The translations under genes and the position numbers were made by a program. Shown piece by piece: positions 1 to 7,306 of a stretch of 26,379 bases of DNA (positions are counted from its first letter, which is position 1; each line of letters opens with the position of its first letter). Source of the stretch: Clostridium sp. CAG:1193 (GTDB lineage Bacteria > Bacillota_I > Bacilli_A > RF39 > UBA660). The stretch is from positions 45,643 to 72,021 of the forward strand of contig HF990809.1 of assembly GCA_000436255.1 (NCBI GenBank), read 5' to 3'. A model generated the notes under the pieces. That model ran no database searches, was not told the DNA's origin, and saw only the letters and a list, made by a program, of their open reading frames with translations.

Positions 1-1
1 A

Positions 2-388
2 TTTAAAACTAGAATTGAACTAAGACAAATAGGTGTTAGAGATAAAGCAAAAGAAATAGGCGGTATAGGACCATGTGGAAGAATATTATGCTGTACAAGT
101 TATTTAACTAACTTTGATACAGTATCAATTAATATGGCTAAAAACCAAAATTTATCGTTAAATCCAAGTAAGATTAATGGTTCTTGTGGCAGATTATTAT
201 GTTGTTTAACATACGAAAATGAAGTATATGAAGAATACAGAAAAGATTTACCTAATCTAGGTGAAAAAGTTAAGTATGAAGAAAAAGAAGGCAAAGTTGT
301 TGAGCTAGATATACTAAACAAGAAATATACAATTAAAACATCTGATGAAGAATATATAGTGGTTGATAAAAATGAAAGTATTAAATGA
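2..388 (+). CDS. ricT: RicT/YaaT PSP1-domain protein, 3' part
   Basis: The gene is cut by the left edge; 128 codons are visible and the usual family length is about 270. The reading frame is open from base 2 and ends at TGA 386-388. Two cysteine clusters are visible, GPCGRILCC and GSCGRLLCC, flanking a MAKNQNLSLNP segment, which is the PSP1 (YaaT) signature. In B. subtilis RicT forms a complex with RicA and RicF that carries iron-sulfur clusters and works with RNase Y in mRNA processing, with effects on sporulation and biofilm formation. It is the first gene of a tight run; its last 17 bases overlap the ATG of trmN6, which suggests translational coupling. Family assignment is firm from the motifs. 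The metal-binding role of these particular cysteines is inferred from the family. Confidence 0.93.
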   Translation, partial: FKTRIELRQIGVRDKAKEIGGIGPCGRILCCTSYLTNFDTVSINMAKNQNLSLNPSKINGSCGRLLCCLTYENEVYEEYRKDLPNLGEKVKYEEKEGKVVELDILNKKYTIKTSDEEYIVVDKNESIK

Positions 389-1085
389 TTTATTGTGGAA
401 TGGTAAGCTTAAAATATACCAGGACGATGAATCTTTTATGTATTCACTTGATTCAGTTTTACTATCAAAATTTGTTACATTAAATAAAAATATAACAAAT
501 ATTTTAGATATAGGTACAGGTAATGCACCAATTCCTCTTATTTTAACTTCATTAACAAATGCTAATATAACTGGCGTAGAAATTCAAAAAAAATCATATG
601 AGCTTGCTAAAGAAAGTGTAAGTATAAACAATTTGAATTCAAAAATTAATTTAATTAATGGAGATATTAATGATATTGTAAATGATTTGCCAAATAATTA
701 TTATGATGTAGTTGTTACTAATCCTCCTTTTTTTAAAAGCAATATGCTTATTAGTGATAATATTGAAAAGGGTATTGCAAGAACTGAATTAACTCTTACC
801 TTAGAAGATATTTTTAGCATTTGCAAAAAAGTATTAAAAGATAAAGGGAGAGTTGCTATTGTAAATAGACCAGAAAGATTAGTTGATATAATCGTCTCAA
901 TGAAAAAATACGGAATTGAGCCTAAAAAAATAAGGTTTGTATATCCTAAGATGAGTAAACCAGCAAATCATGTATTAATTGAAGGAATGAAAAATGGGAA
1001 TAGTGAACTTAAAATTATGGATCCATTTATTGTCCATAATGAAGATAATAGTTATACAGATCAAATGTATGAATTGATGAAATAG
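372..1085 (+). CDS. trmN6: tRNA1(Val) adenine-37 N6-methyltransferase (TrmN6/YabB family)
   Basis: This is a 237-residue class I SAM-dependent methyltransferase. Motif I is DIGTGN near residues 46-51, an acidic ribose-binding residue follows in VEIQ near 70, and the N6-adenine catalytic motif is NPPF at 117-120. The family methylates A37 of tRNA(Val). The homologue in Bacillus (yabB) lies in the same place, a few genes after yaaT. An in-frame TTG at 363 would add three residues. I prefer ATG 372 because family members start close to the conserved GLKI-like strand, here GKLKIYQDDE. The gene overlaps the end of ricT and has no strong Shine-Dalgarno sequence, consistent with coupled translation. 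The intervening yabA and the following GIY-YIG gene of Bacillus are absent. Target specificity is inferred from family and location, not shown. Confidence 0.85.
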   Translation: MKVLNDLLWNGKLKIYQDDESFMYSLDSVLLSKFVTLNKNITNILDIGTGNAPIPLILTSLTNANITGVEIQKKSYELAKESVSINNLNSKINLINGDINDIVNDLPNNYYDVVVTNPPFFKSNMLISDNIEKGIARTELTLTLEDIFSICKKVLKDKGRVAIVNRPERLVDIIVSMKKYGIEPKKIRFVYPKMSKPANHVLIEGMKNGNSELKIMDPFIVHNEDNSYTDQMYELMK

Positions 1086-1103
1086 GTTACACAAAAAATG
1101 TAG

Positions 1104-1131
1104 ACAAATTATTTCCCGGGAAATAATTTGT
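1104..1131. repeat. Perfect 28-bp palindrome, copy 1 (upstream of rsmI)
   Basis: The two 14-base arms, ACAAATTATTTCCC and its exact reverse complement, meet at CCC|GGG with no spacer. The core is nearly the same as the palindrome at 1971-1996. It ends three bases before the AAGGAG ribosome binding site (1134-1139) of rsmI. No T-tract follows, so it is not a usual terminator. It could be a dimeric protein-binding site in DNA or an RNA hairpin with a CCGG loop. Confidence 0.9.
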
Positions 1132-1146
1132 ATAAGGAGTGATATA

Positions 1147-1992
1147 ATGAGTCAAAAAAGTTATGATAATACACCTACACTTTATTTAGTTCCAACTCCA
1201 ATAGGAAATTTGGATGACTTTACATTTAGAGGAGTAGAAATATTAAAAAAAGTAGATGTTATTTTTTCAGAAGACACAAGAGTAACACTTAACTTGCTTA
1301 ATCATTTTAATATTAAAAAACATTTAGTAGCATCTCATAAATTTAATGAAGAAAAAAGCTCTGCTAAATTACTTTCTTATTTAAATGAGGGAAAAAGTGT
1401 AGCTCTTGTAACAGATAGAGGAACTCCTTTACTTAGCGATCCTGGAAATATATGTGTAAAAAAAGTTGTAGAAATGGGGTATAATGTGGTATCATTACCA
1501 GGTGCAACTGCAGCAATCCCAGCACTTACATCATCTTCTATAGATTCAAGTAGATTTCTTTTTTATGGCTTTTTAAATAGTAAACAAAGTAAAAGAATAA
1601 AAGAATTAGAATTATTAAAAGATGTAAAATATACAATAATATTTTACGAGGCACCTCATCGTATTATTGACACTCTAAATGATATGAAACAAGTATTTAA
1701 AAATAGATATATAAGTATTTCTAGAGAAATAAGTAAAAAATATGAAGAAATATATAGAGGTACAATTGAAGAAGTAATAAAAGAACTTAATGAACCAAAA
1801 GGTGAATTTGTAATAGTTGTTTCAGGTAATGATGAAGAGGTTTCTTATGATGATTTATCAGTACAAGATCATGTTGATATGTATGTTCGTGATGGATATA
1901 CTTTAAAAGATGCTATAAAAAAGGTTGCAAAAGATAGAAATGTTGCAAAAAATGAGATATATAGGGAAGTAAAATTATTTCCCGGGAAATAA
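1147..1992 (+). CDS. rsmI: 16S rRNA (cytidine-1402 2'-O)-methyltransferase RsmI
   Basis: The 281-residue protein belongs to the tetrapyrrole methylase-like SAM family; RsmI 2'-O-methylates C1402 in the decoding centre of 16S rRNA. Visible signatures in order are VPTPIGNLDD (near residue 15), EDTR (42), TDRGTPLLSDPG (94-105), PGATAAIPAL (about 119), YEAPHRI (about 169) and SREISKKYEE. The third motif usually reads SDAGTP; here an Arg replaces the Ala. The start ATG has AAGGAG seven bases upstream. The last six codons (KLFPGK) and the stop lie inside the second copy of a palindrome whose first copy precedes the gene. pth follows after 13 bases. This is the yabC position of Bacillus. Confidence 0.95.
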   Translation: MSQKSYDNTPTLYLVPTPIGNLDDFTFRGVEILKKVDVIFSEDTRVTLNLLNHFNIKKHLVASHKFNEEKSSAKLLSYLNEGKSVALVTDRGTPLLSDPGNICVKKVVEMGYNVVSLPGATAAIPALTSSSIDSSRFLFYGFLNSKQSKRIKELELLKDVKYTIIFYEAPHRIIDTLNDMKQVFKNRYISISREISKKYEEIYRGTIEEVIKELNEPKGEFVIVVSGNDEEVSYDDLSVQDHVDMYVRDGYTLKDAIKKVAKDRNVAKNEIYREVKLFPGK

Positions 1993-1996
1993 TTTT
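1971..1996. repeat. Perfect 26-bp palindrome, copy 2 (rsmI stop / pth ribosome binding site)
   Basis: The arms AAAATTATTTCCC and its exact reverse complement join without a spacer. The inner 24 bases are identical to copy 1 at 1106-1129. This copy encodes the last residues of RsmI, contains its TAA (1990-1992) and directly abuts the GGAGG ribosome binding site (1997-2001) of pth. No T-tract follows. Confidence 0.9.
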
Positions 1997-2005
1997 GGAG
2001 GAATT

Positions 2006-2566
2006 ATGAAAATAATTGTAGGATTAGGTAACCCAGGAATTCAATATTGTAACACTAGACACAATGTTGGGTTTATGGTTATTGATTCGTATTTAAAAAA
2101 ATTGGGAATTACAGATTTAAAAGAAAAATTTGGAGGACTATATGCAATATATAATTTAAATGGCGAAAAAATTATGTTTTTAAAACCTATGGAGTATATT
2201 AATTTATCTGGTGACGTATTAAAAAGGTATGTTGATTATTTTAACATTGATATTAACGATATTTTAATAATAAATGATGATATGGATTTACCTATAGGTA
2301 GCTATAAACTAAAACCAAAAGGAAGTTCAGCCGGCCATAACGGACTTAAAAATATTGAGCAAAATTTAGGTACTGATGAATACAAACGGTTAAAAATAGG
2401 TATATCTAATAATAAGAATATAGATGCTAAAGATTATGTGTTAGGTAAATTTAGTAAAGAGGATAAAGAAATATTAGATGGGGTAATAAAGATAAGTATG
2501 AATATATTAGATGATTATTTAAAAATAAATTATCAAGATTTAATGGCTAAGTATAATAAAAAATAA
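2006..2566 (+). CDS. pth: Peptidyl-tRNA hydrolase
   Basis: The 186-residue protein matches bacterial Pth, which releases tRNA from prematurely dropped peptidyl-tRNA. The opening GLGNPGIQYCNTRHNVGF carries Asn9 and the catalytic His19. KPMEYINLSG supplies the second conserved Asn, and DDMDLPIGSYKLKPKGS and AGHNGLKNI follow in normal order. The family usually has GGHNG; here the first Gly is Ala. Length is typical. GGAGG lies five bases from the ATG and directly adjoins a palindrome that spans the rsmI stop. In Bacillus pth also sits just before mfd, as here. Confidence 0.97.
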   Translation: MKIIVGLGNPGIQYCNTRHNVGFMVIDSYLKKLGITDLKEKFGGLYAIYNLNGEKIMFLKPMEYINLSGDVLKRYVDYFNIDINDILIINDDMDLPIGSYKLKPKGSSAGHNGLKNIEQNLGTDEYKRLKIGISNNKNIDAKDYVLGKFSKEDKEILDGVIKISMNILDDYLKINYQDLMAKYNKK

Positions 2567-2574
2567 TGGGTGGG

Positions 2575-2597
2575 TACATTTAAAATGTATCTTTTTC
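2575..2597 (+). terminator. Weak terminator-like hairpin between pth and mfd
   Basis: TACATT and AATGTA form a 6-bp AT-rich stem with a 3-base loop, followed by TCTTTTT. The stem has only one G-C pair, so it may be leaky or incidental. The mfd ribosome binding site lies just downstream. Confidence 0.3.
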
Positions 2598-2614
2598 GCA
2601 GTATTGGAGGTTAT

Positions 2615-5600
2615 ATGATTAAATTTAAGGAAATTAACGATGGATTAACATGTGTAACTGGACTTACTAGTGAACTTGAATCTCTTTATATAAATGATGT
2701 ATATAATAAAAAAGATTCAAATGTTTTAGTCGTTACAAGTAGTATTTATGAAGCAAATAAATTATATGATTCATTAATTAATTATAATAAAAATGTATAT
2801 TTGTATCAGATGGATGATTTTATTGCAAGTGAATCTGCAATAAGTAGTCCTGAGCTTATGATAAATAGAATAGAAACACTAAATTCTATTGTTTTTGATA
2901 ATACAAAAAAAATAGTTATCACTAATTTAATGGGTTTATTAAGATTTTTACCAACATTAGATAATTATAAGAATAGTTTAATTAACATTGAAAAAAATAT
3001 GGATATTGATAAAGATGAGCTATATAAAAAACTATGTATTAATGGATATAATACATCTTCTCTTGTTACAAAAACAGGAGAAATATCAAATAGAGGATAT
3101 ATATTAGATATTTTCCCTGTAAATGAAGACAATGCAATTAGAATAGAATTCTTTGGTGATACAATAGATTCTATAAGATATTTTGATGTTAATACACAAC
3201 TTTCATATAAAGAAATTGATAAGGTGTCTATATACCCATTTACTGAGTTTATTGTTGATCAATTAATTGATGATGAGGATAGAAAACAGAAATTTTTACC
3301 AAAATATGGGAATATTTCTAAATTGAATGATTATTTAGATTCACCTATATTAGTTTATAAAGACTATAATGATATTAAAGCGTCAAATGCAGTTTTAGAA
3401 AGTGAAATTGTTTCTTATAAAGAAAATAACAATAATTGTGATAAATTTATGTATTCTTTAGGGGAATTTCATGAGAAATGTGAAATATATATATTGAGTG
3501 TAGATAATATGTTACCAAGTATTAAAGTAGATGATACTCATAATTATACATCGTATACCCCTTTAAATTATAATGATGATTTTGATAAATTAAATGAAGA
3601 TTTGAAAATGTATTTAAATACATCTAAGACGATAATTATATGCTTAAATAATGAACATACAATTAATAATATTAGTAAATATATAAATTATAAAGTTCAT
3701 AAAACTACTTTTGATAATATTACAACAAAAGCAATTAACGTAGTAAAAAGTAATATTGCGTCTGGTTATATTTATGAAGATTATGTTGTTTTATCAGAAT
3801 CTAATTTGTTTAAAACAAGTGAAAAAGTAAGTAATTATAGAAGTAAGTTTAAATATGGTACTAAAATATCTAAGATAGAATCTTTAAGTGTTGGGGATTA
3901 TGTAGTACATAATACTCATGGAATTGGCAGATATTTAGGTATTATAGCCCTTAAAAAAGGGGATTTAGTAAAAGATTATTTGCAAATACAATATAAAGAT
4001 GATGATAAGTTATATATTCCGGTTGAAAAAATTGATTTAATAAGTAAATATTCATCAAATGAAGATATTGTTCCAAGACTAAATAAACTTGGTGGAACAG
4101 AATGGCATAAGACTAAAATGCGTATTAAAGGAAGACTTAAATACATTGCTGATGAATTACTTAAAATAGCAGCAGAAAGAAAATTAAAAAAAGGATTTGC
4201 TTTTGCTAAAGATAATGAAATGATGGCTTTATTTGAAAGTGAATTTGGTTATGAAGAGACAGTTGATCAAAAAAATGCAATTAAAAGAATAAAAGAAGCA
4301 ATGGAAAAAAGTACTCCTATGGATATGATTTTATGTGGGGATGTTGGTTATGGTAAAACAGAGGTTGCATTTCGTGCAATATTTAAAGCTGTTTGTTCAA
4401 ATAAGCAAGTTGCATATCTTTGTCCAACTACAATTCTTTCAAATCAACAATATACTTCAGCCTTATCAAGATTTAAAAATTTTCCTGTTAATATGGCACT
4501 TCTTAATAGATTTACTACAAAAAAAGAAGTTGAAAATATAATTAAGGGTCTTAAAAATGGAAGTATTGATGTTGTTTTTGGAACACATAGATTGCTAAGT
4601 GATGATATAAGTTATAAAGATCTAGGTTTATTAATTGTAGATGAGGAGCAAAGATTTGGAGTTGCACATAAGGAAAAAATAAAGAAATATAAGTCTAATA
4701 TAGATGTTCTTACATTGTCTGCAACACCGATACCAAGAACGTTACAAATGTCTATGGTTGGAATTAGAGATTTAACCTTAATAGAAACACCACCTAAAAA
4801 TAGATATCCTGTACAAACTTATGTGCTTGAAGAGAGTGTGCATATAATAAAAGATGCAATATATAAAGAGTTATCAAGAAATGGCCAGGTATATATATTG
4901 TGTAATAAAATTGAATCTTTTGATGAGAAGATAAGAGAAATTACTAGATTAATACCTGATATAAAAATTGGATATGCACATGGTAAAATGAGTAAAAATG
5001 AAATAGAAGATATTATGTATAAATTTATAAATAATGAATTTAATGTTTTACTATGTACTACAATAATAGAAACCGGAATAGATATACCTAATGCTAATAC
5101 TCTTATAATTTTAGATGCGAATAAATTTGGGTTAAGTCAGTTATATCAAATAAGAGGAAGAGTTGGAAGAACTGATAGGATTGCATATGCATATTTAATG
5201 TATGGAAAAAATAAAGCGTTAAGTGAAGTTGCAACTAAAAGACTTTCTGCAATTAAAGAATTTGCAACATTAGGTAGTGGGCTTTCAATTGCTAAAAGAG
5301 ATTTATCCATAAGGGGCGCTGGAGATGTTCTTGGAAGTGAACAATCTGGATTTATTGATTCAATAGGGATAGAATTATATTTAAAAATGCTTAATGAAGA
5401 GGTTAATAAATTAAAGGGTATAGATGTAGAAGAGGTATCTGAATTACCACTTATTTCAGTTGGAACGCATATTAGTGATGAATATGTTAGTGATGATAAA
5501 TTAAAAATCGAGATACATAAGAAAATTAATGAAATTAATAGTTATGAGTCACTTTTAAGAGTTAAATCAGAAATAGAAGATAGATTTGGTAAAGTTAGTG

Positions 5601-5878
5601 AAGAAATGCTTATATATATGTACGAAGAATGGTTTGAAAGCATGAAACAAGCAAAAGGAATAGAAAAAGTTAATCAAAATAATAAATATATAGAAATAGT
5701 GTTTGATGAGAATACAACAAATACTATTAAGGCTGATGAACTATTTATAAAAGCGTATCAAGTATCTAAGAATTTTAAGTTAGCTTACTCTTTTAAAAGA
5801 TTAAGATTAATGCTTAATTTAAATAATTTGGATAAACATTGGATATATTATATTGTCAAATTACTTAACAACATGTAA
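2615..5878 (+). CDS. mfd: Transcription-repair coupling factor Mfd
   Basis: Mfd removes RNA polymerase stalled at DNA lesions and recruits UvrA. The 1087-residue protein has the family order: an N-terminal UvrB-like region with GYILDIFPV and IRIEFFGD; an RNA polymerase interaction domain from about residue 425 (LSVGDYVVHNTHGIGRYLG); Walker A GDVGYGKT at 575-582; DEEQ at 676-679; SATPIPRTLQMS; the GRVGRT helicase motif VI; then a C-terminal TRCF domain. It is slightly shorter than the usual 1150-1180 residues. The frame stays open upstream to 2570, but TTGGAGG (2604-2610) is well placed only for ATG 2615, and the protein from there begins as Mfd does. It follows pth and precedes spoVT, as in Bacillus. 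Confidence 0.97.
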   Translation: MIKFKEINDGLTCVTGLTSELESLYINDVYNKKDSNVLVVTSSIYEANKLYDSLINYNKNVYLYQMDDFIASESAISSPELMINRIETLNSIVFDNTKKIVITNLMGLLRFLPTLDNYKNSLINIEKNMDIDKDELYKKLCINGYNTSSLVTKTGEISNRGYILDIFPVNEDNAIRIEFFGDTIDSIRYFDVNTQLSYKEIDKVSIYPFTEFIVDQLIDDEDRKQKFLPKYGNISKLNDYLDSPILVYKDYNDIKASNAVLESEIVSYKENNNNCDKFMYSLGEFHEKCEIYILSVDNMLPSIKVDDTHNYTSYTPLNYNDDFDKLNEDLKMYLNTSKTIIICLNNEHTINNISKYINYKVHKTTFDNITTKAINVVKSNIASGYIYEDYVVLSESNLFKTSEKVSNYRSKFKYGTKISKIESLSVGDYVVHNTHGIGRYLGIIALKKGDLVKDYLQIQYKDDDKLYIPVEKIDLISKYSSNEDIVPRLNKLGGTEWHKTKMRIKGRLKYIADELLKIAAERKLKKGFAFAKDNEMMALFESEFGYEETVDQKNAIKRIKEAMEKSTPMDMILCGDVGYGKTEVAFRAIFKAVCSNKQVAYLCPTTILSNQQYTSALSRFKNFPVNMALLNRFTTKKEVENIIKGLKNGSIDVVFGTHRLLSDDISYKDLGLLIVDEEQRFGVAHKEKIKKYKSNIDVLTLSATPIPRTLQMSMVGIRDLTLIETPPKNRYPVQTYVLEESVHIIKDAIYKELSRNGQVYILCNKIESFDEKIREITRLIPDIKIGYAHGKMSKNEIEDIMYKFINNEFNVLLCTTIIETGIDIPNANTLIILDANKFGLSQLYQIRGRVGRTDRIAYAYLMYGKNKALSEVATKRLSAIKEFATLGSGLSIAKRDLSIRGAGDVLGSEQSGFIDSIGIELYLKMLNEEVNKLKGIDVEEVSELPLISVGTHISDEYVSDDKLKIEIHKKINEINSYESLLRVKSEIEDRFGKVSEEMLIYMYEEWFESMKQAKGIEKVNQNNKYIEIVFDENTTNTIKADELFIKAYQVSKNFKLAYSFKRLRLMLNLNNLDKHWIYYIVKLLNNM

Positions 5879-5977
5879 AAATTGGTAATTTTTTCCAAAT
5901 GAATTAAACCTATTGATTTAACAAAATACGTATTATATACTTACCACGTAACATATAGTTAATTCAAGTATAAATTG

Positions 5978-6006
5978 GTATATTTTGTAATTACACTCAC
6001 ATAATA
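5978..6006 (+). promoter_or_regulatory. Sigma-G-like promoter of spoVT
   Basis: GTATA at 5978-5982 fits the -35 consensus GHATR, and CATAATA at 6000-6006 fits the -10 consensus CATNNTA, with a 17-base spacer. spoVT is a forespore sigma-G gene in B. subtilis. The match is good but short motifs occur by chance in AT-rich DNA. Confidence 0.55.
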
Positions 6007-6028
6007 AAAAAGAGGAAAGTGAGGTAAT

Positions 6029-6556
6029 GTGGTGAAATCGACAGGTGTATTAAGACGAATAGATGATTTAGGAAGAATTGTAATCCCTAAAGAAATAAGA
6101 AAGAACTTAAAAATTAGGGATGGTGAATCATTAGAAATTTTTATTAATGGAGATGCTATAGTACTAAAAAAATATTCTTTTATGTCTGACTTAAATGATA
6201 TTGCACAAACGTGTAGTGATTCTATATATGATGTAATAAATAAGAATATAGTAATTACGGATAGGGATAGAATAATAGCAGCATCAGGTCCACTAAAGAA
6301 AAAATATATGGGTAAAGAAATAAGTAAATTTATTGAAGAAGCAATTGATAAAAGAGGGAACATAGTAAAAAATAGCAAAGCAGAATTAGAATTGGTAAAT
6401 GATATTTATGTTGATGCTTGCTACGCACTTTCTTCAGTTGTAGCAAATGGAGATGCAGTTGGACTTGTTATTATTTTTTCAGAAAATAATATAAAGGAGT
6501 CTGATGAAAAATGTGCTTGCTTTATATCAAAATTTCTAGGTAAGCATTTAGAATGA
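6029..6556 (+). CDS. spoVT: Stage V sporulation protein T, AbrB-family regulator
   Basis: The 175-residue protein begins with an AbrB/SpoVT swapped-hairpin DNA-binding domain, GVLRRIDDLGRIVIPKEIR (about residues 5-23), followed by LKIRDGESLEIF. A C-terminal GAF-like domain extends from about residue 55, with a conserved VVANGDAVGLVIIFS strand near the end. This two-domain layout and the length (about 178 in Bacillus) distinguish SpoVT from AbrB, which lacks the GAF-like part, and from MazE antitoxins. SpoVT tunes forespore genes under sigma-G and affects spore coat and germination. Two adjacent GTG codons, 6029 and 6032, could start translation; GTGAGG at 6019-6024 suits either. It follows mfd as in Bacillus and has a sigma-G-like promoter. 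Confidence 0.93.
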   Translation: MVKSTGVLRRIDDLGRIVIPKEIRKNLKIRDGESLEIFINGDAIVLKKYSFMSDLNDIAQTCSDSIYDVINKNIVITDRDRIIAASGPLKKKYMGKEISKFIEEAIDKRGNIVKNSKAELELVNDIYVDACYALSSVVANGDAVGLVIIFSENNIKESDEKCACFISKFLGKHLE

Positions 6557-6575
6557 TATAAATATTAAAATTTTA

Positions 6576-6604
6576 TTGAAAAAACAATTATTTTCTTGTA
6601 TAAT
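6576..6604 (+). promoter_or_regulatory. Sigma-A promoter of the T-box/dut-metG unit
   Basis: TTGAAA (6576-6581) and TATAAT (6599-6604) are separated by 17 bases. Transcription would start near 6611, just ahead of the T-box leader. Confidence 0.75.
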
Positions 6605-6610
6605 ACTCTT

Positions 6611-6810
6611 GATATTTAATTGCAATGAAGAAATGAGTAGTTAAGGGATTTATTAAAGAGAGCTTATTATGGTGGAATTAAGCATAATGAACTTAATGAA
6701 TATGGTTTTGGAGTATAATCGTTAATCGCGTTAAGATACAAGTGCATAGAATCTATGAACTAAGGTGGTACCGTTCTTATGAACCCTTAGATTTATAGAT
6801 TTTTTATTTT
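6611..6810 (+). ncRNA. T-box riboswitch, methionine-specific
   Basis: The leader has stem I features (AGTAG near 6632, AGAGAG near 6657, GGTGGAA in the distal loop). A TTAAG/CTTAA helix closes onto TGAATATGG, where the specifier codon by alignment with glyQS-type leaders is ATG at 6702-6704. The T-box itself is AAGGTGGTACCG (6762-6773). Its TGGT (6766-6769) would pair with the ACCA end of an uncharged tRNA carrying discriminator A, as in elongator tRNA(Met). The competing terminator is ATCTAT-GAA-CTAAGG (6751-6765) against CCTTAG-ATTT-ATAGAT (6785-6800), followed by TTTTTATTTT. Uncharged tRNA(Met) should therefore allow read-through into dut and metG. The class is certain; the exact specifier position is my alignment, but methionine fits the downstream gene. 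Confidence 0.92.
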
Positions 6811-6821
6811 AAGGAGGATTT

Positions 6822-7298
6822 ATGAGAAAATTTGAAAAAGTAAGTTATACTGAATATAAAAAAGAAGTAAATGGTAGTATTGATGAATATAATAGTTATA
6901 ACATTCCAAGAAGAAAAACAAAAAATAGTGCTGGATATGATTTTGAATCTATTATAGATTTTGTATTAAAACCAGGTGAATCAAAAAAAATACCACTTGG
7001 TATAAAAGCAACTATGAATAATGATGAAGCACTTATGATATATGTAAGAAGTAGCAGTGGGTTTAAGTACAATGTTCGGATGTGTAATCAAGTTGGAATT
7101 ATAGATTCTGATTACTATGGTAATAAAGATAATGAAGGACATATATTTATAAAATTAGTAAATGAAGGAGATAAAGATTATATAGTTAAAAAAGGTGATG
7201 CAATATGTCAAGGGGTATTTACTAAATTTTTAACTATAGACAATGAAGAGGAAATAAAAGAAGAAAGAGTTGGTGGAATAGGTTCTACTAACAAATAG
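6822..7298 (+). CDS. dut: dUTP diphosphatase (trimeric dUTPase family)
   Basis: The 158-residue protein hydrolyses dUTP to dUMP and pyrophosphate, keeping uracil out of DNA and supplying dTMP synthesis. The five trimeric dUTPase motifs are present in order: AGYDF (1), YVRSSSGFK (2), GIIDSDYYGN (3, with the catalytic Asp), KKGDAICQGVF (4) and the C-terminal arm RVGGIGSTNK (5). AAGGAGG lies seven bases before the ATG. The gene sits between a methionine T-box and metG, eight bases from the latter, so the two are almost surely co-transcribed. This partnership is not one I know and is treated below. A dCTP deaminase is less likely because motif 5 is dUTPase-like. Confidence 0.93.
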   Translation: MRKFEKVSYTEYKKEVNGSIDEYNSYNIPRRKTKNSAGYDFESIIDFVLKPGESKKIPLGIKATMNNDEALMIYVRSSSGFKYNVRMCNQVGIIDSDYYGNKDNEGHIFIKLVNEGDKDYIVKKGDAICQGVFTKFLTIDNEEEIKEERVGGIGSTNK

Positions 7299-7306
7299 GA
7301 GGAATT

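Noticed and set aside
1104..1996. Palindromes around rsmI as ends of a mobile element carrying rsmI
   Set aside because: rsmI is at its conserved place beside pth, there is no target-site duplication, and no transposase is present; both copies are better described by their place before ribosome binding sites.
5879..5905. ATTGG...CCAAAT inverted repeat after mfd as a terminator
   Set aside because: Only four to five paired bases and no T-tract after the stem.
6029..6556. spoVT product as a MazE-type antitoxin
   Set aside because: The protein has the long GAF-like second domain of SpoVT, no toxin gene is adjacent, and the location after mfd is that of spoVT.
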